A stretch of 64,000 bases of DNA from Gari tellinella (lineage: Eukaryota; Mollusca; Bivalvia; Cardiida; Psammobiidae). Below the pieces are notes generated by a model. The model was given only the letters and a program-made list of their open reading frames with translations, was not told the origin of the DNA and did not search any database. Position 1 is the stretch's first letter; each line of letters begins with the position of its first letter. This document shows, piece by piece, positions 34,574 through 45,700 of the stretch. Both the position numbers and the translations under genes were made by a program. The stretch is taken from contig OV277864.1 of the NCBI GenBank assembly GCA_922989275.2, positions 46,871,550 to 46,935,549 of the forward strand. The letters are read 5' to 3'.

Positions 34574-36873
34574 TATTATGAATGTATTGATAACATTCAA
34601 TAGATACATAGTAATATACGCTGTTCGGGTGTCTAGAAGGCCTAGTGGTAAGCGCATCCCATTCGCACCATGTATCGAGTTCGAGGCGGTATATAAGAGG
34701 ATACATCCAGGGCTGCCTTGAGTTGATAAAAATAAAAATGGTAAGATTTCAAATTTTCCATTTTTCCAGCGCGAGCTTACTAATCGTACCTTTACCCCAT
34801 AGTCTGTTTCCAGTTGTGAAGACATATGACTACTTAAAACATATTGAAAGTAAAGCAAAATGCGCGTTAAGGCGCATCTTTCAGCCTGTTTTAAGTTATC
34901 ATCTGCTAATATAAAAAATCCGATGACTTTGGACAAATCTGGAGAATTAGAAGCCCTGTACATTGGTCGCCCGCCCAGACACGCGGGATTTCTCCCGAGA
35001 CTCCAATTTCCTCCCACAGAAATGTCCGAATACGCCATCATTTAAGCTCTCGAGAGTACTTCGTATAAGTTGTTGCAGCATTTGTAATATTTGATGAAGA
35101 AATAAGGTTTAAACTCCCTTTTAACTATTACATGCACTGAGGTAAATCTAGGGTTCTAGTCCTTACTCAATCATCCCTAAAACTTCACAAAGAAATCCCA
35201 TTAGTTTAGTACACTTTTGTTTTGGTTCATCCTAACAATATAATGCAAAATGACAAACAGTGCATATCATGATCAATGCGATCCTGCAAGAGCTCTCTGA
35301 TCAGGGTCTACAATATTTGCACAGTACATATGTACCCTTCACAGGTATACTGTTCGCAAACGAAGAGTATACTTGTCTATATGGTTGAATGTGTGACAAA
35401 TGTCATTATGTTCCTCTATAAATGGCACCACAGCCACGTTCGGTCAACCATCTTTCATTACAGTGCCTTTTCACGTCTAAATGTGTTTTTATCCATCTAG
35501 CCATAGAAGCGCGTCTTTTAACGCATTCAATTCATTCATCCAGTGAAGAAAATAGTTGCAGTTTATTTAAGGAATAACATCGAATATTGATTGTGTTCAT
35601 GGAGGTATGAAAAAATCCTGGTCACACTTTATGAAACCGCATAGCAGTTTCATTTAAAAGTGTGACCGATTTTGTTTGCATACCTCCATAAGCATAAAAA
35701 ATATGCGAATTATTCCTTCTAATAAAAAATCACTACTAAATTTAAAAAGGAAATTAAGTAGATAATCTGACACGAGTGTTAATTATTTAACACTTTGAAA
35801 CCGTATGTTGTAGCCTCTCCGTCATATAGTTTTACCTTCAAAAGCGTTGTTTTGTAGTAACGTCATTGTTAATAACGCCATTTGGCGTCCTGCTTCATGC
35901 AGCGCTTGTGGAGAATATTTGTACTAAGAGAAAATAGTCACGACAAGGCGTGACCTAAATCTGTTTGGTTTATGGAGTTATGAACAAAAAAGTACAGTCA
36001 ATCACAGCTCCGCAAATGTAATGAAAACAAACAATATCAAATTATACAGTCATGAACATAAAACATAAATACTTTCTATATCCTAGCAGATGATAGCTTA
36101 ACACAGGCTGAAAGTAGAATAGAATGCACATTATGCTTTACTTTTAAGCTGCTTTAATTTGTCACCTGTCTTTAAACTAGACATGCTATGGGGTTAAGGG
36201 TTAAATACATCCTGACACATGATTGTTTCAAGCGGGTAGGAGCTTTTCTATTATACCTTTACCCAGCTTTAAAGCATCAACATGTCTGTGAAACTGACAG
36301 CGTGCACTGAAGGAAAATGTGCATGTCACTGACATGTTTCCAGATTTGTTTTTATCAACATTGTCTGTCATAGCAATGTGTAAGACATGCAGCCTGTCAG
36401 TGACATATCTGATAAAGGATGACGTGGTTTGATTAAAATTGACATCTTATCTTCTCGCCTCACATCACTAGTCATTGACGCATTCATATTGTGTATGCGT
36501 GGTGTTTATCTAAAACATGTTATATGCCAATATTTAACAACTGTTGCCAGTAACTCATGCAACCCTTGTGACGAGTATACTCTTCATTTTTAAACAGTGT
36601 ACCTATTAGGGGATACTCGTCTTGTGCAAACAGTGTATGAGCCGCCTCACCAGCTCATAAGGGTATCAAGCATGTGAGTTGAAATTGAGATCGTTCTGAA
36701 GCATTTGAATGGTCATATTTGAGCATATTCTCAAATCTGACCCGTCAAATGCTTGAGAACGATCTGAGACTCAAATCAGACGATTTTAACCTTATATCCA
36801 GCGTATGTACTGTTTGTCATTTTGGAATACATGTATATTGTCAAATTAAACCCTTAATATTTCAAAAATGACT
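34574..36873. repeat. Segmental duplication, copy 2
   Basis: A direct copy of 18863-22071 lacking the 1,102 bp at 19478-20579 but keeping about 200 bp (35392-35592) lost from copy 1. Only scattered single-base differences are visible elsewhere, so the duplication looks recent. The foldback element at 35569-35718 is complete here. Confidence 0.9.
35569..35718. repeat. Foldback element, AAGGAATAA family, complete
   Basis: AAGGAATAACATCGAATATT at the left and AATATGCGAATTATTCCTT at the right are imperfect inverted ends. Inside, GGTCACACTTTATGAAAC pairs with GTTTCATTTAAAAGTGTGACC. The equivalent in copy 1 has lost its left arm. Confidence 0.75.
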
Positions 36874-38299
36874 TTACTGACCTACAAACTAGAAGTGTTT
36901 TTTGAAGTCTCAGGGATGAATGAGTTGACTGAGATAGAGTTCATCGATGTGTTTTTCTAACTCTAAATTGTTTTGTAAATGACCTATCAGATAAACAAAT
37001 CAAGTGTTTTGTTTGCCCACGACACATTTTGTTCACTAAATTATATTTAAGAAATAACATATACGTAGCTGTGCATTATCGTACATTAGATCACAGATCA
37101 AAGGCCGAGTGATTAAATTACCCATATCTAACGAATTTGTTATTTTAATTCTGACACGACCTTTTAAACAAAATCATTTTCCCCGGAGAATACGCCAAAC
37201 CGGAAGCGTTGTCAGTGGCTACGCCATTTTGGCTGTCACATTTACTTTGCAAGACAAATAACCCTGGTGTTTTAAGAGTTAAAGGCAAAACCTCAACAAA
37301 ACAAAAATGTCCCAGTCGATAATGCTTTATTTTACAATGAAGCAAAACACGATTCTATCCACATTGATTGAACATCTTTATGCCAGAGCCAGCTCTTCTA
37401 TGAGTACGTACAGAGCGTTTAATATTTCGCTGCCAAGCTCTATAACAGATTTAGGAATATGAAAACATCGACTGTGTGTGTAAACGAAGTCAGATTTTCT
37501 TCGTGCTTACATCATGTGATATCAGAAATTACGCACATGTGGCAAATGATACGGTCGAATTCCGCTCGTGCAGTGCACTATCGCCGAATAAAGAACATTT
37601 CTCGGGTTTCTTTGTTTATATGCTGTAGGTTCCGAATCGTGTTTGAATACATACTATAGGTTTGAAGGCATATAATTTCATTGGGATCAAGTTATTTTTT
37701 ACACCTCTACAGCAGCATCTTGCATTAAAACCGAAAATCAATCGGTCGTTATATTGATTATACCAAAGCTGCATTTATACTCGTTCATCCCCGTCACAGA
37801 CAATACATCAGCTGCTTAAATTGCTTACTTAAAAGTTAGATCGAAAAGAGTTTGCAAATACTGACAACTGATTAAAATGTAAGCTGCCAAGGAGTTTAGA
37901 GTCTGTGCCTATAGATCTATAGATCGTTCTTAAGCTTTTGATAGGTCAGATTTGTCCTTTGGCTGAGCTAACTGTTTACTGAACTGAATATATATAGCAT
38001 AAGCGCGTTTTTTGGAGAAAACAAAGATGTTCCACTGTATTTGGCGTGTTGGGGTTGGATATTATTTTAAAATTATAACTCGACATCTGTTCAGGAGCAA
38101 AACTGTTTGACAGTGTTATCAACATTAATATTCTACTGTCAACCTGTTGTTAAGCTAGCTTTGACATAATAGTTTAGGCAACATTTGTTAAGCAGAAGAT
38201 ATAATGGCGGTGATTGGGTATTTGCTTTAGCAGATAATAAAAGTTATCGAAGAAAATGTTTATTAATATTTTTGCTCAAAACTATGAACACGTGAGACC
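36874..38299. other. No gene identified
   Basis: AT-rich noncoding stretch. Near 38163-38299 begins a segment that is repeated, diverged, at 38548-38635 and 38846-38885 (words ATATAATGGCGGTGATTGGG and ACACGTGAGACCAG). Confidence 0.5.
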
Positions 38300-38544
38300 A
38301 GGGGCCCGTTTTACTAAACAACTTACGCAAACATTTTGCGTAAGTCAAAATGTTAAATTTTTATTTATATTTTTTATTATCACTTGCTACAAACAGCAAA
38401 TAGCCAGATCAGAGGACGCGCATTTAGCGCGTCCTCTGATCTGGCTTTTTGCTGTTTGCAAACGTTTATGATCGAAAATTAAGAGTTAAACGATTTTGAC
38501 TTACGCAAAAATTTTGCGTAAGTAGTTTAGTAAAACGGGCCCCT
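38300..38544. mobile_element. Foldback element ending in AGGGGCCCG
   Basis: AGGGGCCCGTTTTACTAAAC and GTTTAGTAAAACGGGCCCCT-type ends are inverted, followed by paired ACTTACGCAAA words. The centre (38390-38461) is a near-perfect hairpin, AACAGCAAATAGCCAGATCA against TGATCTGGCTTTTTGCTGTT, with a GGACGCGCATTTAGCGCGTCC tip. There is no coding content. Confidence 0.85.
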
Positions 38545-38635
38545 GATCTTGACATAATGGTTCAGGCAACATTTGTAAAGTAGAAGATATAATGGCGGTG
38601 ATTGGGTAAAGCAGATAATAAAGATTATCAATTAA

Positions 38636-38841
38636 CCCTTAGCCTGCCAATCACGACTATAGCTCCATATGCAAACAGCTTGGATCCGGATGAGACGCCG
38701 AGTAACTCGGCGTCTCATCCGGATCCAAGCTGTTTGACACTCGGGCAACATTTTCAGCAATTTTGAGCAATTTTGAAGCACTTTGAAACTTGAAGCAGAC
38801 GATAAATATAGCAGACGACAATTTATTTGGCGGGCTAAGGG
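38636..38841. mobile_element. TTAA-flanked MITE (piggyBac-like), family P
   Basis: CCCTTAGCC and GGCTAAGGG ends lie inside TTAA on both sides. The hairpin at 38674-38738 is perfect, with a GAGTAACTC tip. The orientation is opposite to the copy at 10887-11097. Confidence 0.88.
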
Positions 38842-38899
38842 TTAACATTTTACCTCAACACTATGCACATGCGAGACCAGTTCTTGGATTATGAACGCG

Positions 38900-39135
38900 T
38901 TTGTTGGGATAAACGTTTTCGCGGGAAGAGATATTATTCTTTCAAAAAGAATGTGATTAAGTTAAAACAACTTTTTATTTTCATTTCCAAACAAATTGGA
39001 GCTAAATCAGATGCCGGTTAACCTGGCGTCTGATCAGGCTCCAACTTGGTTTATCTCTTAGAAACATGTCATTTTTTCATTTTATTGTGTTACGTTTGCG
39101 TTTCATTTCGTTTCGATTTAACGACAAGTACTGCC
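38900..39135. mobile_element. MITE family A, heavily degraded
   Basis: GTTTGTTGGGATAAACGTTT, then TTATTCTTTC, and a decayed hairpin (AAATTGGAGCTAAATCAGATGC against GCGTCTGATCAGGCTCCAA) identify the family. The termini are lost. Confidence 0.5.
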
Positions 39136-39534
39136 ATCTTCTTTGTACTCATCGTATCATAATACATCCTATTGCAGTTCATGTATGTTGTTCAGTTATC
39201 TTTGACCAATGTGACAGTGACATTCTTCGCAGGCGAAAATAGCTTCAATCAGATCTCATTTTCCTGTCACTTTTTGTATGCAGAAAAAGAAATGCCAATC
39301 AGCTTGAAGTCACAAAACTATTTCGATATTGTGTAATACATGAGAATTGCATTAACACATGACACGAAAGGAACGACTTCGCAGATTATTGCAAATGGCT
39401 TGGATCCAAATCAAACACTTAACAAGTCGGTGTCTGGTCAGAATTCGAAATGTTTGTCACTTGACTTGATGTTACAGCTCTCATACAATAATGAAGATTT
39501 CAGTCAAATGTTTTCTTCAAAAAATTAGATTTAA

Positions 39535-39773
39535 CTCTTTCACTGCCAAATTGTTCGTGAGAGTTTCCCCCTTCAACGTCTCATTGTCATCTGCTTTAAT
39601 TTTGTTGTTTTCAATGTCGTTTCAAAGTTAAACAATAAGGAAATATGAGTGAAGAAATTTCAAAACGAGTGTCAAATAGTTTGGATCCTGATCAGTCGCC
39701 GCGTTACGCGGCGTCCGATCAGGATCCAAACTGTTTGCAAACGGGCTTTCAAACATCATCGAGAGTGAAGGGG
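39535..39773. mobile_element. TTAA-flanked MITE (piggyBac-like), family Q
   Basis: CTCTTTCACTGCC at the left and GAGTGAAGGGG at the right are inverted ends just inside TTAA. The hairpin at 39674-39738 has a GCGTTACGC tip. Relatives with the same ends but less clear TTAA include 5480-5775 and 61655-61868. Confidence 0.75.
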
Positions 39774-39777
39774 TTAA

Positions 39778-40286
39778 TGTGGACAACTTCTGAACAGATT
39801 CTACACTGTTTACAGTGGTGATGCGACCACCCCAAATGGGGTCCTCAAAGTCTGATATTGCAGCAGTAAAGGTGTTAGACAATGGTCTTGTTTGGGGAAC
39901 AGCGGTAAGGGTCGTTGTAAGGAGGGAATCGTTGTTGGGAGGGCAGTTGTAGGGAGGGAACACTGTACGAGTAAGTTCAACTTAGGCAATTTCGAATCCT
40001 TTAGTTTCTACTGTACAGCCGTTGAGTCAAATGAAGATAGAAGAACAAACATATTATTGCTGCAGTGGACTGTGATTTGCGATAATGGTAAAAACCTTTG
40101 TTCTTCGATTAACCTTTCCATACCATATTATCATCTTCATTAGACTTGTCGTTAGTATTATTACATTGAAGCCGGTTAAGTATTTTTCTACCATTTATAG
40201 TCCTTCTACACGAGAGTAAACCAAGTCAGAACCGGTCAGATAGTAAGTTGCATTGCATTAATTGGCCTGGATCTAAAGTTACAGAC
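39778..40286. other. No gene; family K MITE fragment
   Basis: GTTGTAGGGAGGGAACACTG (39946-39965) is the terminus of family K, complete at 55220-55578. The rest is noncoding. Confidence 0.5.
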
Positions 40287-40506
40287 TTAGTGAAGAAGAC
40301 GTTATTCTTTCCAGTTTAAGCGCAAACGGAACGCAAACGCATTGTAATAAAACGTAGAAAATGACAACGTGTTGGCAACTCAGACAAGTTATTCTAATTT
40401 GAGGGGCAAACAGTTTGGCATCTGATCTGGCTCCAATCTGTTTGCATTAGAAGGATAGTTTTAGGGTTAACGCTTTTATTTGGAAAGAAAAATGTTTTCT
40501 CCACTG
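40287..40506. mobile_element. MITE family A, internally shortened
   Basis: The left end is AGTGAAGAAGACGTTATTCT and the right end TTTTCTCCACTG. The hairpin has lost most of one arm (only TTTGGCATCTGATCTGGCTCC remains near 40413), which shows how these palindromes decay by deletion. Confidence 0.65.
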
Positions 40507-41123
40507 TAGTTATGTTATGCTAAGAAGGATTGTAGACACTCAAAATGACGCGAATAAAACTATGCATCTTTTAAACGTGTATCTGCAAAGAGTACACATT
40601 TTGTTTCATGCGAAATGTAGACCCTAATCAGAGGACTCATACAGGAGCTCGGTGATTTGGAATGGCGCTTTTCGTAAGTTTACATTAAACAGTCCTAGGT
40701 ATTCGAATACTTCTAGACCTAATTTGATATTGAAAAGGTATTTTTAAATTTGCAAAGTTCAAGTTATTTAAATAAATGCACTTAGTAAAGCAAATACTAC
40801 ATTTCATTTGGAGTAAACACTTCACTGCCTTGTCCCATATATAATGATTGTTTGCAAACCGTTTGGTTCCTGATCAGACATCGAGTCAGACAGGATCAAA
40901 ACAATGTAACACTCATTACAACTTTAGTCTATTTACCTAAAATTTCAATTTGAAAAATAAAAGTACATGTATGCACCAATTGTTTTTAACCAGATGATTA
41001 TATGACAGTGAATGACTTCACACGTAATTCCTGCAATTTGAGATGCCTGGCAGACTGATAATGTGCAGTTGCTTAATGCAATTGTGAGCAAAACTGAAGA
41101 TTTCTCTGCATGATTAGCGGTTA
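40507..41123. other. No gene; remnant repeats
   Basis: Noncoding. A partial hairpin relic is near 40855-40905 (AACCGTTTGGTTCCTGATCA). No exon was seen. Confidence 0.45.
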
Positions 41124-41367
41124 ACTCATTGTGTCCTAGTGACGCATGTATACGTCCTTCACCACAAGTGTACCTTTAAAGAGTACACTTGTCTAATGCA
41201 AACAGTGAAGTCCCTGATTAGAGGGCTCCTGCAGGAGCCCTCTAATCAGGGACTTCACTGTTTGCCAGTTTGCAATATATTATAAGAAACAACCCTCAAT
41301 AGTCTTACATGGAGCAGCCTTAATTGTAAACTGAAATTGTCCATTGGACGTTTCAAGGGATAATGAG
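41124..41367. mobile_element. TTAA-flanked MITE, CTCATT family
   Basis: CTCATTGTGTCC and GGGATAATGAG are inverted ends inside TTAA on both sides. The centre (41205-41266) is a perfect palindrome, GCAAACAGTGAAGTCCCTGA to its complement with a GGCTCCTGCAGGAGCC tip. The cassette differs in sequence from that of families P and Q but has the same architecture. Confidence 0.85.
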
Positions 41368-41604
41368 TTAATACGTTGGACTCTTTATCCATTATCACGC
41401 TCAATTATCGTTTGCCTAAAATAGTACTAGCAATAATGAAACAGAACTGATTTGCATTCAATCCGATATCATTTAGTGTATTTTCGAAAGGAGTTGCACA
41501 CATGGCATCACTCACCACATATATACGGATGCTATTGTCACTACTCATAAAGTTTACCTAATTACAACTCATCTGTGTTTGCAGGGCTCAAAATAATATG
41601 AATA

Positions 41605-41810
41605 CAGTAAAACCTCACTATTACGACCACTAAATTATGTTAATTTTTAGGGTGTTTACGATAGGTGACCGCTTAAAGCAATGTGACAATGAAACAGAAA
41701 GCTCCTACAGGAGCTTTCTGTTTCACTGTCATCTTGCTTTAAGCTGCCACCTCTCTATTATGCAATCAATAAGCCTTCGTTTTAGTGGTCGTAATAGCGA
41801 GGTTTTACTG
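41605..41810. mobile_element. MITE family D, complete, TA-flanked
   Basis: CAGTAAAACCTCACTATTAC and its inverted end GTAATAGCGAGGTTTTACTG are each flanked by TA. The interior palindrome pairs TGACAATGAAACAGAAAGCT with AGCTTTCTGTTTCACTGTCA around CCTACAGG. This is the reference copy for the family. Confidence 0.9.
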
Positions 41811-41959
41811 TACTTAAAATACTACAATCCCTATGTTCAAACCAATACATATTATATAACTACTTGTCTGAATTGCCCCGTAAATGCATAGTCGTATGGT
41901 TTTGTGGAGAATAAAATAACAAAATGCTGAAATGCTTAGACTACCGGTATTTACTTAAC

Positions 41960-42090
41960 CCTTTACCTGATAGTCTATTTCTAGTATTGAGATAGGTGAC
42001 TTCTTAAAGCAGGTTGAAAGTAAAGCAGAATGTGCCTTAAGGCACATTCTGCTTTACTTTCAGCCTGCTTTAAGCTATCTTGTGCTAGAA
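41960..42090. repeat. Long hairpin, AAAGCAGGTTGAAAG family
   Basis: At 41998-42076, TTAAAGCAGGTTGAAAGTAA pairs with TTACTTTCAGCCTGCTTTAA through GCAGAATGTGCCTTAAGGCACATTC. The flanks (TTACCTGATAGTC and beyond) recur at 2395 and 52665. The element ends are not defined. Confidence 0.75.
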
Positions 42091-42572
42091 TATAGAAAAT
42101 ATTCCCTATCATATATCTTCATAACTGATTAAATTGGAACTATTTTCTTCAGCGGATGAATAAATAAAACACGCTAAAAGGCGCTTCTATTGGGGAAAGG
42201 GTTATATCTGAAGCACTGTTGTTTATGAAATCCAACGCCGGAACAATCGAAGTCAATACTGCTACTTGCAAAAGCAGAATTAATCTTAAGTAGAAAACTC
42301 CTAAACGTTTTTCTTTCCTTCTGTCATGAATTTCACTTATATCGGTATGACAGACTTATCAGTCTTTTCCCACTGAGTACACGTTTGATTGTATGGTTTG
42401 TGTCATTTTCGACAGCCCAAACAGAACGATTAGATCTAGTTCTAATTAACCATGCTGCCAGTGCACCGTGCTTCTTTTAAAATCCGTAGATCTTTATGAC
42501 GTCCTTGGACAACATAGGGCAATGGCATCAACTTAAAGAACACACATATACACATCGATTTGCGCAAGTGTT

Positions 42573-42769
42573 TCAGCTTATGGGACCAATCATCGCATTA
42601 ACAGAGAACAGACGACACTCGTTTGTTGGCCTCATTGCAAACCATCCTCCAGTTCTCTTGTGCCATTGTGATTGTAGAGGAACCCATTTACTCACTCCTT
42701 CGGGATTATAGGAAGATTTGCAGGGGTCAAATGTCACACCGCCAGGAGAATCAATTGGAAAATATATGG
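42573..42769 (-). CDS. Terminal exon of the mosaic gene
   Basis: The acceptor ATTTTCAG precedes CCATATATTTTCC. Entering in phase 1, the frame encodes AIYFPIDSPGGVTFDPC and ends MIGPIS then TGA at 42575-42573. It completes the beta-sandwich-like region begun in the two preceding exons and adds two cysteines (DPC and NEC), likely one disulphide. No AATAAA was found close downstream, so the 3' end of the transcript is not located. It could also be an alternative last exon. Confidence 0.65.
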
Positions 42770-45700
42770 CTGAAAATAACAAATGATTAATAAGAAATTG
42801 GCCACTGAAACTATTCAGTGTGTGTTTTAATTACCCTACATATTGACAAAAAGTATACACTCTGATCAGAGGGTTCCTGTTTATATGGAACAAGTTTACT
42901 ACTCGTCACATGTATTTTGTTTGTAGTGACGCGTATATTCGAAGTTATGTGTTATTTGGCGCTAAATTAATAGTCATGTTTTAACCCTTTATCGTCATTG
43001 AGTTGCCTGCTTCCATGTATTTGTCTGCAAGATCGTTTCAAAGTTAGGGTTAAGGGAGTATGACTTTAGAAATGTCGACATGACTGTAAAACAGTTTGGA
43101 TCCTGATCAGACGCCGCGTATGTTTGCAATGTCGACCTTATGCGACGCCGTTGGCGAAAGGGTCTACGAGCGTACATGGCATAAAAGGTCCAATATAATT
43201 AATAAGTCAAAAGGGAAAATAAATGCTTTAACGTATGTGTGAGACTCAAGCTTGAAGGTTATACAACTGTGTAAACGTATAATGTTCAGTTGTGGTATCA
43301 GAGTCTCACCACGTGTGTATACAAAGGCAAATTCTGGATGAAATCTATTTCTGTGGTACCAGCTTATTTTGATTTTGAATAGATACCACTCACGACTATA
43401 GCTCCATATGCAAACAGCTTGGATCCGGATGAGACGCCGAGTAACTCGGCGTCTCATCCGGATCCAAGCTGTTTGACAATCGGACAACATGTTCAGCAAT
43501 TTTAAGCAACTTAGAAGCACTTTGAAACTTGAAGCAGACGAGAAATATAGCAGACGACAATTTATTTGGCGGGCTAAGGGTTAATAACTTGATTCAACTG
43601 TTCTAAAGTGGTCGCTGCAAGACACATACTGTACTTACATTGTAAACCACTTAATGGACGATTTCGTCCTTATAACAAACCTTATTTTAGAGAACATAGA
43701 TCGAGACTTGGGAACTGTTTAATATCGCTATATATCTTCACAAGGTAGAAGCAAGCAAAAGTGAGATGCTATCAATTTCTTTCAAAAATAGTTGCAAGAT
43801 GCAAACTGTATAAACAAGGTATTGTAACATATCTCATATATGGATATATACGTACGTCTCATACATTTACAGCATTTCATTTACATATTTAGTCCTCTAG
43901 ATTTCGAACCAGTTTAAGTCAAACTTTATTTCAAATTTAAACACGGCTATGCCACGTTTCGATATCGAAATAAAGGTAAGGCACACTAAAGCGATTTCGA
44001 TGTATCGAAATTCAAACGAAGACACACGGGTAAATAAGATTTAAGCACATTAGAACCAGCATTGCAGTTTTAATTGTTTGAATAGTACATATAAATGTAT
44101 GTCCTTTTATTGTTGCATTAAAGCTATACACACTCAACGACTGATCATCTTTTGCATTTTTAGAAGAGCTGAATCATACATGATGAAATAGAAATGCAGA
44201 ATCATATACACAACGTACCAACTATGTCTCCCTTCCGTACTTGGGCTCTTCGTTTTTCAGGTATTTGTACAGAAACAACCCTGTCGTTACGTGTATCTTG
44301 AATGTTATTTATTCCAACCAGTTTAAACCTGAAAAAGTAAACATACAAGGATTGCTTAACTTAGTGAATCATAGTATCGCACATACGCCGTACCTATGAA
44401 CACTTGTCTTAAGTAAACTATGCAAACACCGCATATCCATATCAGAGGGATTAGAATATGTAAATATTATTTGTTATTTTTCAATACATTAAAATCTTTT
44501 AAAACAGACAACACAAGAAAACATAGTCAAAACTGTATAGACTTAATTGTAAACTGTAAATTATTCGTTCGAAACTTTCAGGTTTCAACGAGTAAAACCG
44601 TTTAGTGTATTCGTTGGTAAATGTAATTCAATGGGCTAAATAGTTTGATGATATACAATCTATACATGGATACTCGGCAGCTTAGGTTTCTTTATTCAGC
44701 AATTTGATAAATTTTTGTTTCTTCTTTTGTAAGTATTTGACATATATACGAATTACCTAGATCGATTTCAAGCCTGGTATGTATAAATCCAGCACGAGAG
44801 GGTTAAAATCTTAAAGAATACATTGTATAGAGAAAACTATTACTCAAAGTATTTGTAAACAATGAAGTGAATTATTATAATAACTATTACCATTTAGTAT
44901 CTCTGTATTGTCTCCACACCTGGAACTGAACTCGCCCACTGTACAGACTGTAGAATGTCCAGGCAGTTATCTCTCCTGTTCGGTTGATTCTATAACTGTC
45001 ACTACTGCAACAACACATACATTTTGCAATAAAATAGTAGAAATACAATTTGGCGACGATCATAGGTATAATGTTTGTAAATGACGAGTATGATCGTCGC
45101 CAAATTGTATTTCTACTATTTTATTGCAAAATGTATGTGTTGTTGCAGTAGTGACAATATATATTGCTAAATGACAAATAGTGCAGGGCCATGATCAGAG
45201 AGCTCCATCATCTAATCAGGGTATACACTATTTTGCATAGGACTAGTATATTCTTCACATGTTTTCTGTTTGTTAATGACGTGAATATACGTTGCTAGGG
45301 GTAAATATATGAAAGATAAGTTGATATTTAAAGCAAAATGAAAGTAACCATCTTGTCAGTTAGTATGCAAAGTGTCTGAAACAATACCATGGAACCATCT
45401 AACACAGCAATTAACTACAAGTGACAATGGAGGTTGTAATCATTCTGTCGCATAACTTCTGTAATTCAAATGCAAATTACCGTACTATTCCCCTCATTGG
45501 CAAACGTGCTCTATTTAAATATTGCTGTCTGCATTTTATTATTCAAATTCAGATTGTATGCAAGTTGACTGAAGAAACATTGACCTGTGTATCAAACAGT
45601 TTGGAGCCTGATCAGATGCCGAGTTATTCGGTGTCTGATCTGGCTCCAAACTATTTGCAAATGTCAATTTAGTCTGGTTTGGTGGTAAAGATGTTAAATG

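Noticed and set aside
18863..36873. Direct repeats as long terminal repeats of one large element
   Set aside because: The repeats lack TG...CA ends and a primer-binding site, no gag-pol frame lies between, and the interior is LINE sequence on both strands.
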